A DNA stretch of 64,000 bases from Parietaria judaica (taxonomy: Eukaryota; Streptophyta; Magnoliopsida; Rosales; Urticaceae): assembly GCA_954871525.1 (NCBI GenBank), contig OX940870.1, forward strand, positions 32,416,555 to 32,480,554, read 5' to 3'. This document shows, in pieces, positions 36,117 to 48,540 of this stretch. A program made the translations under genes and the position numbers. Within the stretch, counting starts at the first letter, position 1. Every line of letters starts with the position of its first letter. A model generated the notes under the pieces. It did no database searches. It was not told where the DNA came from and saw only the letters and a list, made by a program, of their open reading frames with translations.

Positions 36117-37389
36117 TCTCACCATCACTAATTGTAAAATAGAATAAGTATTATAATTTACAGTTTGAGATTCGAATATATATCTTCAAGTGAAATCTTG
36201 GAATTATATAAAATAAATAAGTTAATTAAGAGACGCTTGATCTATGTAACTAAAAAAGAGCCATATTGATAATATGTGAGTATGTAAAGAAAGAATATCA
36301 AACAAAAGGAAAAGATAAGGAAAAAAAGAGAGAAAGAAAGCATAAAAAATAAAGGGGAACCAACAACTTTTATTATTCATTTTTTATTAATTTAAATTGG
36401 CAGTTTGGGATTCTTTTATGCTTGAAAGAAACATGCTTAGACTCGACTCGTCGTGACATAACACTTCAAGTTTATCTCCACCAAACAAAAAGTAGGCCTA
36501 CTATATAAGCGTATATAAATATATTATTATTATTATAATATATATATATATATTTGCTTTGGGATCTATGCGGACATGAAAATCCATATCTCCATACTGG
36601 TTCTCCAATCATTGCTTTATGCCACTTTGCATTTTTTTACTTTTACCAAACTAGCAAATATCCACTCTGACAGTTAACTAACTGTTTCTGTCAGAGTGCT
36701 ACAAACACTTCTACTACCCATTTGTCTAATTTGCCATGTTCGTGCGCTCTACCTTCGATTTTTTTTTTTTCGAAAACGGATAGAGATTTACGATGATAAA
36801 TGTATCCGCTAGTTGGGGCAGTTAGGGGTTTCACCCAAAAGTCTAGCTTCGCCGCTGATCAGTTGATGATAGAATCGCGAAAACCGGAATTCTTTTTCGC
36901 TGTTGGCATTCATTCACAAGAAGAGAGAGATAATAAGGAATTCATTGATGATTTAAGTTTTTATTACAGCACTACCCAAAAAATTGTTTCGCTCAAGCAT
37001 CTCACTTTCTTACCTGTATATATATATTACATATTTTGATCTATATCTATGTACAGACTTACAACACAACTTTCTGAGGTGAAAGCAAAAACGCCTTCCG
37101 AAACGGGTCAACAAAAGCGTCACAGAAAAAGCATCTATTCAAGCTCACGAACGCCTGCAAAACGAAACCGATACGACCCTCATTTCTATGCGTTTACCTA
37201 GATTGGATCGCTTCAGCACCGGTTGTTCTTTCATGACGTTGAAAATTTGAAAAAATTGCGCGGCCTTGCGATAGGAAATGCCGATCTAGCTAACTTGTTA
37301 AGCCAGATTCTAGTAAAGCTTCAACTCTTTCCTTAAACATCGCGAGCTCAAAATTTCCGAAAACACTTTTGTGTATATTCCGGGAAGAA
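36117..37389. other. 3' flank of the DOF gene and AT-rich DNA
   Basis: The DOF 3' UTR probably occupies part of 37050-37389, which is clearly less AT-rich than what lies beyond. No other gene seen. Confidence 0.4.
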
Positions 37390-38820
37390 TCATGTGCTTT
37401 CGAGAAATCTGACTGATCTCGAAAAGGCTGCGGGGTTGGCCTGCAACATCGGAGAAGCTTCGATAGTGTGATTCTTCTCGCCACCTTTGGATTGGAAAGC
37501 CTTGTGTAGGCCTCCCCCGTTGGAAGAACCGAGCTTCTCATTCTTGATCCCGAGCGTCGCCCATATTGAGCTTTTCGCAGCCTCAGTTGGGTCGTCGATT
37601 CTCAGCGTTTTCGGAACCAATACATATCTATCCGAACCATGGCTATGCTCCTTGACGGGGCTTCCCTTTTGAGAACTCGCTGAGTTGAGAATCTCCCCGT
37701 CTCTGGAATGCTTCCCGAGAACTGACTGATTCGGTACAGAGCCTGAAGAAGATTGGTTCGTCGTAGAAGACGCTGGAGAAAAACACGGTACGTTCCACGC
37801 ACCCACTGAGCCCCAATACGGCGGCGCAGGGTAGAATGATACCGGATAACCCGAGGGGCCACATAGAGCAGGTGGTCCCCAAGAATACGGCCATGGAGGC
37901 CTCGGATACTCCACAGCCACTGCCTCGCCTCCTTTCTCCGAAGAGGTCGAAGCCGTTATAATGGAAGAACAGCTCGAAAGGTTATCTCCATTATCAAATC
38001 CTCCGTTAGTAGTGACAACTCTCCGTTCAATCCCGGGAAACCCGTTTCCTCTCGCGGTTGACGGGTCCGAGGCAAAGGAGAGCACGGTTCCGGTTCCCGG
38101 GTTCGCCTGAGCTCGCTGGAGAGCGTCAGACATGACGAGGTGGCGGTATTGAGAGGCCTGCGAATTCTTGTTCTTCCGGCGGCCGGCGCCGACGGGGACG
38201 TTCCTCATGGTGCCTCCGGCGGTCCAGTACCGCTGGCAGTTCTTGCAGAAATGGCGGGGCTGGTTAACGTTGTAGTTGTTGTAGTAGCAGAACTTGGTGT
38301 CCATGCTGTTGCAGCGCGGGCACGGGACTATCTTGTCCGGCTTCTTCAGCGTCTTCTCCTCCGAGACGCTCGTCTCGCTCTTCTCTTCGTTCTTCGACGA
38401 TTTCGCCGACGGAGATTCCTATTCATTTAAAAGACAGAAGATTCAGTGAGAGACAATTTGAAAACTTATGTTTCACAGAGTAATCTTCTCTCAAAAAACA
38501 GAGTATATACAAACACATATATATGTATGTATATATGGATTTCATGCATATGAAGCTTCAATTGCCAAAAGTAAGCAGATTCAAGCTCGACCAACACCAG
38601 AAACCAATAAAATCATCTTGAATTCCCCAAAAAAGTAGCAACAAATTCTCCGAAAATACAGAGCCAAAAGAACTCTCATTGTTTGAAAAATCTTCGGAGC
38701 GTGTGAGTTTACCTTGTCGGGTTCTTCTTCGTCGGAGTTCTGATCGGCCGAAGAGCTAGCCGGAATCGGAAGAATCGTCTTCCCGAACAGCTTTATCGAC
38801 GGGTCTTTAAGCTCAACCAT
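37390..38820 (-). CDS. DOF zinc-finger transcription factor, cycling DOF factor (CDF) type
   Basis: Two exons on the - strand: 38820-38713 (36 codons) and 38418-37390 (342 codons plus stop), with a GT-AG phase-0 intron; 378 residues. Exon 1 begins [16 protein letters not shown], the CDF N-terminal motif, then an acidic stretch DEEEPDK. Exon 2 carries the DOF domain with the Cys4 finger ([20 protein letters not shown] ... [19 protein letters not shown]) and a basic tail GAGRRKNK. The C-terminal part holds the CDF motifs: [20 protein letters not shown] with WATLGIK, and near the end GLHKAFQSK ... [16 protein letters not shown], the regions known in CDFs for FKF1/GI-type interactions and repression. 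CDFs are nuclear repressors of CONSTANS-like and other clock-output genes and bind AAAG sites. Length and motif order are complete, so the gene looks functional. The start is the only ATG giving the CDF N-terminus. Confidence 0.95.
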
Positions 38821-38949
38821 TTTCGTTGACCTCCAAAGATTTCTCACTCACAGTGTTCTTGCTTCGATCAGAGAGAGAGAGAGAGTTGTAGATATAGATA
38901 GTAGCAGGGGAGGGGTGCGAAATGAAAGAAAAAGATAGTGGCGGGGCTT

Positions 38950-38990
38950 TAGTTATAGAGCAGGGAAATGGTGGGGCGCCACGTCAGCAG
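38950..38990 (-). promoter_or_regulatory. likely DOF gene core promoter
   Basis: On the - strand a TATA-like CTATAACTA lies about 130-140 bases before the ATG, with CTGACGTGGCG (an ACGT element) about 25 bases further upstream. A (CT)n leader (GA on the + strand, about 38868-38885) follows. Assignments rest on position and motif only. Confidence 0.35.
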
Positions 38991-40650
38991 GGGAGGAGGA
39001 TTGAGAGCCACAAGATGTGTGTGGGGGGGTTTCAGATCTTTGGTGCGGACTTGGATTCTTCAACTTTGCTCCAAAAGATAGTGCTATGCTCGGACATCTC
39101 TCTTTCCTCTCCTACGTCATCACTTCCACCTATTTTCCACATTCTCCTCTTTTTTCCATTGTTTTTATTATTACACAATAGAAAATAAATTATGTTCCGA
39201 TGATTTAATTAAGTTGGGATAAAATCAAATTTATTAAATACATTTGCTATCATTAACTTTTTTTTTTTTTGCAAATAATTTTTAGATACAAATTATCTCT
39301 TTTACAAGAAAAAAGCTTTTCGACGATTGAAATATTTACAGCAACGAAATTTGGCCACACCCCTGTCATAACGGCTATAAAATTAAAAGTTATACATAAA
39401 TAAAAAGCGCTTACGGTATTAATTACATAAGCGGAAACTTTTTAAATTTGTTGTATGCTCGAAGGTAGGAATTCTATCATTAAAGAGACAAGTACTCTTG
39501 TTCTTATTGACTAACAAGTAATTTGACTTGTTCCTAATTAATTAACAGATGAATTAGAATGATGCTAAAGTATTGTTTGACGTACTTTATAAGAGAAAGA
39601 GAACCCTTTCGCACGCACACACATTTATATATATATATAATATATTTATATGCTTTTTTTCTTCTTCTTATCTTTCAAGAACTGTTGTCCAATAGAATGG
39701 TTGCATTGTTAACGAAGACAGACTTTTATCACTTTATTATCAGTCCTCGAGCTTTTAGGTTCTTTTTGTTATGTTTTCTCATTTTAATTAATTTATTTTC
39801 TACATGTATTTTAAGAAGCTATAAAATAATATATAATTGCGGATCACTATAATATACAACTTGATTTGAAAGTTACATTAAAAGTTATAAAGGACAAAAA
39901 ATGGTTTCAACTTTTTAAAATATTCCTTCAGCTAAGTATATTATATATTTTAGTTATTCCCAAAATCAATAATTAGGTTGAAAAATGTATGATTTATAAA
40001 TTATTGAAACAGAATATAAATAACATAGTAAATAGAAAAAATGAAATATACATATACATAAACCTAAAAGGAAAGGAAGTTCTACACTTCTACTATCTTA
40101 TAAAATTTTTTTTCATAGGAATAGGATCTATTAATAAGCAATACACTTTACAATCTATACTGACTTTATATTTCTCGAAGAAACGATATCAATGCAAATC
40201 CACCATATTCTTCCCTCTATATTCTATGTAAATAGTACTTGATGTTATTGAATGTATTTGTTAACAAGAATACAATATAAATCAGTCTAAATATAATTGT
40301 CCGAAAATTATTTGTAGCACAAAAAAATTGATATTGAAAAGAAAAAAAATATTTCAAGACTGAAATAAAAAAATTGTAATAAAAAAATATTAATGAACAA
40401 AATGTTCATTTTGTGTCAATTTTTTTTATAAAAATTATCCATTGTAAAACATACATTTTATTACGAGTAATATCTCACGAATCGTAACAAACTTGGTTTC
40501 AACTCAAGCACCGAGTAAGCGAGGAAGACGGCGGGATTGAGTATTGACGGATTGAAAGTGTCCGGCGTTAAAGCTGTCAAAGCCCACTTGGCGTAGAGAC
40601 CACGTGGCAGGAGGCCCACATAGCACAGCTATACAGGGCTCCACCACGTC
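38991..40650. other. gene-free region upstream of the DOF gene
   Basis: AT-rich, no open frame with recognisable domains. From about 40500 the sequence becomes GC-richer with CCACGTGG (40600-40607) and resembles promoter DNA; this is the target into which the hAT element inserted. Confidence 0.4.
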
Positions 40651-40658
40651 ATCCGTGT

Positions 40659-43600
40659 CAAGGTTTAAAATGCCGCTTGCCGTTATCGTTTCGCATTTTT
40701 CGTTTTACGGATATATCGCTTGCCGATGGATATGTCGATGGGCAAATGGTAAAAAAAGGGCATGTCGTTTACCGCATTTACCGCATTTTTCGCATGGGCA
40801 TACCGCTTGCCGATGGATATGTCGACGGATATTCTGTAAAAAATATTTGAGTATTTCCAAATTCCAACCATATTTTTATATGGTATTGAATTATTAATTT
40901 ATAAATTACCTATTTAATAAATATGACACACAACCAAAAAAACATATATTAATAATAAATATGACACCATAGAGTTTAGTACACACTCATCATAAGTTCA
41001 TAACACACTAGTAGTAAAGTCGTAGAGTAAGAAGTACAAACACACATAACAATAGAGTAGTAGAGTACGGTACACAATCATAAAAACAAACTGAAACCAA
41101 AGTCATATAATACCCAAACATAGAAAACTCAAAAGAAGCTCGATGAACGTGGCTGTTGGAAAATGTGAGGCTGCACAGTCTGGATCGAGCAGTAATCATA
41201 CCAACGACATCATGGAGGAGTAGTTGGCTACGTACGTCTGAACATGAGATTCGTAGTTGTGCTGGTCTAAACCGACGATCGTGTTGAGAATAGGGAACTC
41301 CACATATTGACGAATCGCTGGACGTTGTATAACTTCACCAGTGGGTGCCCGGATGGCGCCGTCTGACGTACAGAATGACATTACTTCGAATCTAGATGAC
41401 AAACTGTCGATATCGGTCGACCGCGGCGGCGAAGGAGACCGCGGCGGTGGTGAAACTGGCGGTGTCGGCGGCGCGTCTAGCCAGAAGCTATCAAAATAAC
41501 GATCAAAGTTTTGGTTCGCATCATAATACTCATCACGTGGCGGCTGGGCACTAGGCGTAGTCTCAAAGAAAGCCGGGTGAAATAACCCATGCGATGAGGT
41601 AGTCGTCCTGCCGTGGGATGATCCACCGTGCGTGCTCACATCACCGTAGTATTCCGCTGTACGGCCATCACCATAGGGGTCTGGGTCTGCGACATAACCG
41701 CCGGTGATTCCTCCACCTCCTCCTCCGTCATGGGAGCCTTTCGGAGAATCTCCTGAATGAGGTAAAGAACCCGTCGGAGATTCGTCGCCCGTCGGTGAGT
41801 TGCCTGTGGATGTACAATCAAATATCTCATCTGAACCTATTCTTGGGTTGACGTGGGTGCAAAGCGTCTCAAGAACGTTTGTGCCTTGCTCCTCTGCCGC
41901 AGCAGCTACCTCGGGATCAGGGTTCCCAAGATCATCATCGAGGTGTGTCTCTGATACCCACTCCAAAATCTCAAGATCGTTGGTAGAACCGGTATTCTCC
42001 ATTGCAGCCGCGATCCAATCGAACGGATCAGTGAACTCGGGGTTTTTATGGGCTGCCACAGTATCCCTGATTGCTAACTTGGTGTTGTAGATGCACTTCA
42101 CTAGGTCGGCTATCTTTTTGTACGCCAGCCGATTCCTTTCCTTTGTGTGCACCAGCGCAAAGGTGCTCCAGTTGCGCTCACACGCCGAGGAAGAAATGGT
42201 CTGCGACAAGACCCGGACGGCTAACTTCTGGAGAGTCGGACACTCTCCGCCAAACATGAGCCACCAATCAGCTGCAATAGTGAAGTGTAATTAGGATTCG
42301 CTAAATGTAGATTTACAAAAAGTGAAACTCATCCCAATATGTTGAAGATTTACCTGGTGCCACGTTATTTCTCGCAGCAATAGCCGTTCTTGAGCGCATT
42401 TCGCCGTTACACGCTTGAAAGTGAAGCATCTGCATAAATAAAACAAAAGGTAACAAAACGTATTAATCTAATTCGAATGAAAGCAACAAAAACATTTTAC
42501 TTTCATAAGGTATTCCACGAACCTCGGCGGCCAAAGTCGCGACAGAGTCGTACGGAAACAAGACCTCATAAACTTTCGAGACCTTCAATTGGCATTTATC
42601 TCGCATCTTGATCTGAGGGTCCCATTGGTGATTGGGATTCAACCAATGGGCAACCTCATGTAGCGGATGACAGAGTTGGTCCTTCCATCGCTTGTGCACG
42701 ATGTTGACGGCCCAACCCCGGCCTCTGAGGCCCTTGAGCTTGCTGTGCAACAATTCGTAGACACGATACATCATGCCCATTGTGGGATGTATCTCCGAGT
42801 CGGTGAAGCGTAAGGCCAAATACACGGGGTCGTATATCTGGATACAGTGGTCAATGCCCTCCCAAAACTTTGAGGACATTAACAAATCCTCAACAGCTTG
42901 CCCTTTCGCCGTCTTTTTCCATGAGCTTTCGAACCACCACGACGAACTGAACATTTGGCGGAGGCCGGCTTTATTATCCTTCACGCTTTTCACCGTCAGA
43001 TAATTTGTGGCAAAACGTGTGGCACCGGGACGGAGGAGTTCACATCTCGTCGTCTTCCTCATGTAGTCCAGGACGTTGGTGTGGTTATAGATGAACTTCA
43101 CAATCGATCTTGCCTGGTCTACCGGGATCTTGATGAGGTCCCGTTTCCCAAGATCCTCAAACATGAGGTCCATGCAATGGGAAGCACATGGGGTCCAGTA
43201 GATGTGGAACTTTTTCATCAGTAACTTACCGGCTTTGACGTAAGCCGATCCGTTATCGGTAACGAGCTGGACTACATTCTCAGGACCGACCTCGCGTATG
43301 ACTTCCTTCAATACATGGAAGATGTACTCTGAGTTCTTGATCTTATCAGAAGCGTTGATGGACTTCAGGAAGACCGTTTTCCCCGCCGAGTAAACCATGA
43401 TGTTAATGATCGAAAGATTGGTTGGACCCGTCCACCCATCCGACATGACCGTGCACCCTTTTTCTACCCAAATCTTTCGAGCCTCTTCTATCATCCGATC
43501 GGCAGCCGCCACCTCTAAAGGCAAATACTTCTCCAAAATTTCGTAAGGCGAAGGCATCGGACAACCAAGACTTGGAAAAATAAAATGTTATTATCATTAA

Positions 43601-45122
43601 TCCTCGACTATAAATAAAAAAATTATATACATCGAATCTAATTACTTTTATATGACCTTTACCTGCTTCTGCGATGCTATCCGTCATATTCAAGAAGTGT
43701 GGCGACTTCACCTTTCTGAACGACACGCCTTCGTGAATAAAGAACTTACTCACATTATGGCAAACTCGGTCAATCAAATGGGGGACTATCATTCCCGGCA
43801 ACTTCTTCTGTTTCGACTTATCCCTCTTCAAGTGTGAGAGCGAAGACGGAATCACAGGCGATGAGGTCGGCTGCGAAGATGATGAGCCACCTGGCACACT
43901 GCCTACAATGTGTGGGCATTGTTCCAAAAGGAATTTATCGGCCGCCGCTTGTCGTCTAGCTTTCTTTTTTATGCGTATTATCTCAGTCTCCGTGGCCTCG
44001 TCGTCTGAATCTACTTCATCTCGTATCTCCTGATATCTCTCGTAAACCTCAGACGGGACACCCGCAAGGTTGGAGCGTATCTGGCGCCTAACAATCTCTT
44101 CCATCTTGTTGTCATTATCTTTTTTCTCTCGAAACTTCCCGAGAATGCCCCGACATACATCTCTCGCCTCCGGCGGCGCACTTGGGCACGGTTTAGTGTT
44201 TCTTCGCGGATCGTTCCCCGCAATGTGATGCTTCATCCGGGTGATGCCACCGCCTTTTATTATATGTCCGCAATAATTGCATTGAAATCCAGCGCCAACT
44301 GGAGTACAATGCTCCCTGGCGGGATCGACGGGAGGCATGACTCACCTAAATCAAGAATCAAATTTATATATACATTCAAAATTCTAATAACCCATTTCAT
44401 TTAATCAATCAATAAATCAAAATGAATCAATAAACATATAATTTGTTTATTAAAAATTTTAACATATACTTTGTTTATTAAAAAGTTTAACAAAGTTACA
44501 AACTAAGATTTTAGATTTATACAAATTTATCAACCACATCATCAAGAATAACACAACATGTATCATTCAAAATTAAGAAACGAAATATTAATCAAGAATT
44601 CAAGATATTAATCAAGTTATGAATCACAACATCATATTACATTATTAGTCAATATATCACGATATTAACACGACTAATTACTCTAAAATTAAGCCTAAAC
44701 CCTAAAAAATCGCAACCCTAGAGTCCATCAAACACCCGACGACATTTGGGAAAAATTCAAAACACGACCTCGGTTACCCACACTCGTACCTGTTGATTTC
44801 TCGCGAAAAATGGTAACTTTTGTGAAGGCGAGGTCGGAAATCAGTGCGGCAGTCGGGTGAGGTGCGAGAGTCGATGGCTGCGTCGCGAGAAATGAGAAAG
44901 AGCGAGAGAGGGATGCATGTTTTAGGGTTTCAGCGAAAGTCGACCTCACTTTCGTCGTTTTGAAGGCAAAAAACGACAGACGATTTTCCTTGCGAATGTC
45001 GTTTCATTTTCCGCGACATTTGGTAAAACGACAGCGAAACGAAAGGGTTGTCGTTCCGCATATCTCTCAAAAACGAAAGTCGATCCGAAAATCGTGCGAA
45101 AATCGCGACATTTTACACCTTG
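40659..45122 (-). mobile_element. hAT transposon of the CAAGGT family with transposase gene (full-length, 4464 bp)
   Basis: Ends are CAAGGTTTAAAATGCCGC on the left and, read inverted, CAAGGTGTAAAATGTCGC on the right (15 of 18 identical). A perfect 8-bp duplication ATCCGTGT lies at 40651-40658 and 45123-45130. Left subterminal DNA has repeats of GCTTGCCGATGGATATGTCG, right subterminal DNA repeats of AAACGACA/TTTCGTTT-like motifs; these are probable transposase-binding clusters. The transposase is read on the - strand and fills the middle. Clean TSD and near-intact gene indicate a young insertion. Confidence 0.96.
41196..44338 (-). CDS. hAT superfamily transposase (BED finger, DUF659, hAT dimerisation domain), one nucleotide out of phase at the first splice
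   Basis: Predicted exons on the - strand: 44338-43663, 43570-42523, 42429-42354 and 42271-41196. Exon 1 encodes a BED-type zinc finger (FQCNYCGHIIKGGG ... KHH, residues ~19-40) and a Lys-rich linker. Exon 2 has the DUF659/transposase core with VMSDGWTGPTN and VTDNGSAYVKAG, the two Asp motifs of hAT catalysis, plus CASHCMDLMFED. Exon 3 is a 76-nt link. Exon 4 has the C-terminal dimerisation region (SSSACERNWSTFALVHTKERN ... IYNTKL) and a long Gly/Ser/Pro-rich tail. Introns 2 and 3 are GT-AG and phase-correct. At intron 1 the only good donor (43663/43662) and acceptor (before 43570) give 2876 coding bases, one short of a whole number of codons (959 with one more base), so the frame breaks there. 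No other stops. It would bind and cut the element ends, in the nucleus. Confidence 0.85.
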
Positions 45123-45130
45123 ATCCGTGT

Positions 45131-45840
45131 CTCCTATACGGGCCCACCTGCCAAAAGGTTTGCGAAAAGGTCTTCTGACGACATCCGTGCCGTTCATCTC
45201 CAGCGAATAAGGTATGGCCGCGTGTACCATCGGAAAGGAATCATCTCTGTTGTTCTCCGTTTATAGGAAAGAAAGAGGAATCTTTTTGTAGTGGCTGTCG
45301 TTTGTGGATTTCAGAGATGTGTATGTATGAATTGTATACACTATATCTCACTTCCAATGCCACGTGTCCAACTTTAGAGTGGGAATTAGGATAAGAGAGG
45401 ACCATATCTTTTCCTCTTATTCTGCAACAGGTATTGGATATTTTCCTCTCTTTTTTCTTCTTTTCTTTTATGGATTAATATAATATAAAAGTATATTTTA
45501 TACGTTTTTATTACTGTATATAGATATAAACTTGTTTATTCATTAATCTTACATATGGATGAGACGTTATCAAACTTTATTTAAAAATCATTTTATTTAT
45601 GTTTACATATGCCAAATATCCATTCGTGACTCAAGGTTTCAAAAAAATGCTCATTTCTATTTATAGAAATCCGAACAACCCATTAATTAAAATATGGATT
45701 AATATACCCTTCGAATTAATTAATTAATATTTAGCATTTAAATTATGTTTAAAATTAATTAATAATTCGAATTAATTAATAAAATAAAAATAATTTTTTT
45801 CCTTAAATATAGCTAAATAGAATAACTGATTAATCTTAAT
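45131..45840. other. GC-richer flank, then AT-rich DNA
   Basis: 45131-45420 continues the GC-richer, promoter-like DNA seen left of the hAT element, including CACGTGTCC at 45361; AT-rich sequence follows. No gene found in either direction. Confidence 0.35.
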
Positions 45841-46850
45841 CATTTCTTAATTATTTTTGAATTATTTCTCCCTATTAGTCAGTATGCTAACGATTTAAAT
45901 TTTAAAAACAAAATTTCAAAATTCTTAAAATCATAGGAAATAATAAGTACAAATGAATACAGAATATACAAACAAAAATTGTATTTAAATATACCAATTC
46001 CAAACAGTAAATTTAATTACGAATCTTGTATATGTATATACGAATACTTTACACGGGAACTGTTGTGCAAATCGTAAATATCAAACGTAACTGTATATAT
46101 AAACCAATATCAAACTGTAATTTTATTTACCAAAATTGTATATGTATATACCAATACTTAATGCGGGGAGTGCTTGTGCAAATTGTAAATATCAACACGA
46201 ATTTAGTAAATGTATATACCAATATAAAACTGTAAATTTACTTACCAAAATTGTATATGTAAAACTGTAAATTTACTTACCAATATAAAACTGTAAATTT
46301 ACTTACTAATCATTTCTTAATTATTTTTGAATTATTTCTCCATATTAGTCAGTATGCTAACGATTTAAATTTTAAAAACAAAATTTCAAAATTCTTAAAA
46401 TCATAGGAAATAATAAGTACAAATGAATACAGAATATACAAACAAAAATTGTATTTAAATATACCAATTCCAAACAGTAAATTTAATTACGAATCTTGTA
46501 TATGTATATACGAATACTTTACAGGGGAACTGTTGTGCAAATCGTAAATATCAAACGTAACTGTATATATAAACCAATATAAAACTGTAAATTTACTTAC
46601 CAAAATTGTATATGTATATACCAATACTTAATACGGGGACATTTTGTGTAAATTGTAAATATCAACATGCATTTAGTATATGTATATACCACTATCAAAC
46701 TGTAAATTTAATTACCAAAATTATATATGTATATACCAAATCTTAATACGGGGACTACTTGTGTGAATCGTAAATATGAACATGAATTTGGTATATATAT
46801 ATATATACAAATATCGAACTGTAAATATATTTACGAAATTCTATCAACAT
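45841..46850. repeat. AT-rich repeat block with a 470-bp-spaced direct duplication
   Basis: About 260 bases starting at 45841 recur almost unchanged starting at 46311 (first bases CATTTCTTAATTATTTTTGA in both). Within and after each copy a ~105-base unit with AAACTGTAAATTTA, TTGTATATGTATATAC and AATACTT-ACGGGGA recurs about six times between 45990 and 46840 with growing divergence. No coding capacity. Confidence 0.75.
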
Positions 46851-46858
46851 ACGTTCAC

Positions 46859-47125
46859 CATCGGCGACCTACACGAGGAAGTGGTCGCGGCGATCTCAGA
46901 GATGGTTTTTCTGGCGCAGCGGAACTCGGAGTGGGTCTAGTCGTCGTGGGAGAGCGGGTGGACCGCGCCGAGGATGTGGTGCGGGATGCTTCGGCGGTCG
47001 ATGATGAGGAACGAGTGAGGAAGGTCGAAGCTTCGCCGGTCGATGATGAGGAACGAGTGAGGAAGGTCGAAGCTTCGCCGGTCGGAGACGGCAGTTGGAA
47101 TTTTTCGAGGGAAAGAGAGAGATGA
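46859..47125. other. GC-rich gene-like island with a 42-bp tandem duplication
   Basis: Sharp change from AT-rich repeats to GC-rich sequence. On the + strand it is open and encodes, twice in a row, the 14-residue unit DDEERVRKVEASPV, from the exact 42-bp repeats at 46995-47036 and 47037-47078. On the - strand the same stretch starts with a CT-rich, leader-like sequence. I recognise no family. It may be a gene fragment captured by a transposon; a functional gene is doubtful because there is no clear start or splice structure. Confidence 0.4.
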
Positions 47126-48015
47126 CGAAGCTTGGCCAGAGTGAAAGCGACGATCTTAGAGGTGGGAGATACGGAATCGGGTTTGAAAGTGATGAATATT
47201 GTTTTTCTTCTTGAGTTGCGATGAGGGTGAAGAGTGGGTATTTGTTTAATGGGGATAGTGCAGTTGAAGCTTCAATATTGGACTGACAAGGTTTTGGCGA
47301 TGGGAGAATGCGAAGGAAAACTAGAGAGCTCGATGAGATTTTTGTTTTAAATGCTGAATATTTTTTGAAAACATAATATAATTAAATGAATATGATAATT
47401 AATAGGGAAGTTGTCAACCTTAATTTTAAGAAAAATATATTTCGAAATTAATATAATTATTAATAATAATTATACAAAAATTAATTATTATAATTAATAA
47501 TTAAGGTTATTATGGTCCAAAATTTTATATTAGTGAGTGTAACTTAATTTTATGAAACTATGGACAATTCCCTTAAACGTTACGTGTATTTAGGGCATTT
47601 GATAGGTTTTTCTTTTTTCATTTAATTGGTCAATGTATTGTTAAAAGTAGGGCTCTAAAAACCTAGGTTTACCAAAGATACTGTCGACGTTTTTTTTAAT
47701 CATTGGTAACTGTGTTATGCATATTTTTTAAAAATTTTATAGAGTATTGGCCCTATAAGAGAAAGTCAAGACTCTCATTTTACACATAAAATTTTCTCCA
47801 CGCACATAATTCGATCATAGCTTCTCTGTAGACTCAAAGAGTTTCTCTTTCTCAACTTTGAAAACGCTCTCTTCGCCTGCTTTAGGTGCATTCCCCTTGC
47901 CCATGTCAAGAGAAATTAGTACAAGAAGCCGTGGATACACTTTTTGATAATGGAATCCGCGGACAACCAATGAGAGACGGTCATAATAAGGTTTACAAGT
48001 TGTTTTCAGATGTAA
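47126..48015. other. mixed spacer, AT-rich after 47345
   Basis: 47126-47345 is a less AT-rich extension of the island; then AT-rich DNA with TAATTATT-type runs. No gene recognised. Confidence 0.35.
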
Positions 48016-48540
48016 TTGAAGGCAAAGAGGCAATTTTCCTGCTCTCTAGGAGTCGTTAAGCCTGACCCACTAGGGAATCCCTTTGGTCAACTAGTTGGGT
48101 CTAACACGAGTTTTAGTCTTACTTTGGGCGACCAGTTCACCGAGGTTAGCCAGCAAAGTCGGTATACACTCGCCATACGCGATGATCACCCCCGCACCAT
48201 CATTTTCCACTCCAATGACGATACAAACCACATCGCCATTACTTTATTTTATTACTAACCCTGCACTATGTAATGTTTGACCCTTTTTTTTTTTTTTTTT
48301 TTTTGCAGGTTTTGCAGGGACTCCCCGCCGCTGATTCATACATCGTTGGGGTAAGAAGACATTAGGAACAATATGAAGCCTCGCCGAAGACGGAGATTTC
48401 GCCTTCAGCAAAGTCGAGACACTAGTAAGCATCGTTGACTCCAACTTGAACCGCCTACGCGACTACAGAATTGGGCCCTGGGTCGAGTTGTGGACCGCGT
48501 ACCAGCGTTAGTCGAATTTCTCGCATTAAGAGTAACTTTT
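48016..48540 (+). pseudogene. unrecognised gene-like fragment
   Basis: Moderately GC-rich sequence, clearly unlike its AT-rich surroundings. The + frame from 48016 reads [19 protein letters not shown], then SFSLTLGDQFTEVSQQSRYT and NDDTNHIAIT before a stop; a poly(T) followed by TTTTGCAG (48290-48308) looks like an intron end, and the next part reads VLQGLPAADSYIVGV before stops. This suggests a decayed two-exon gene or captured fragment. I do not recognise the family; - strand frames in the same area are equally short. Confidence 0.3.
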
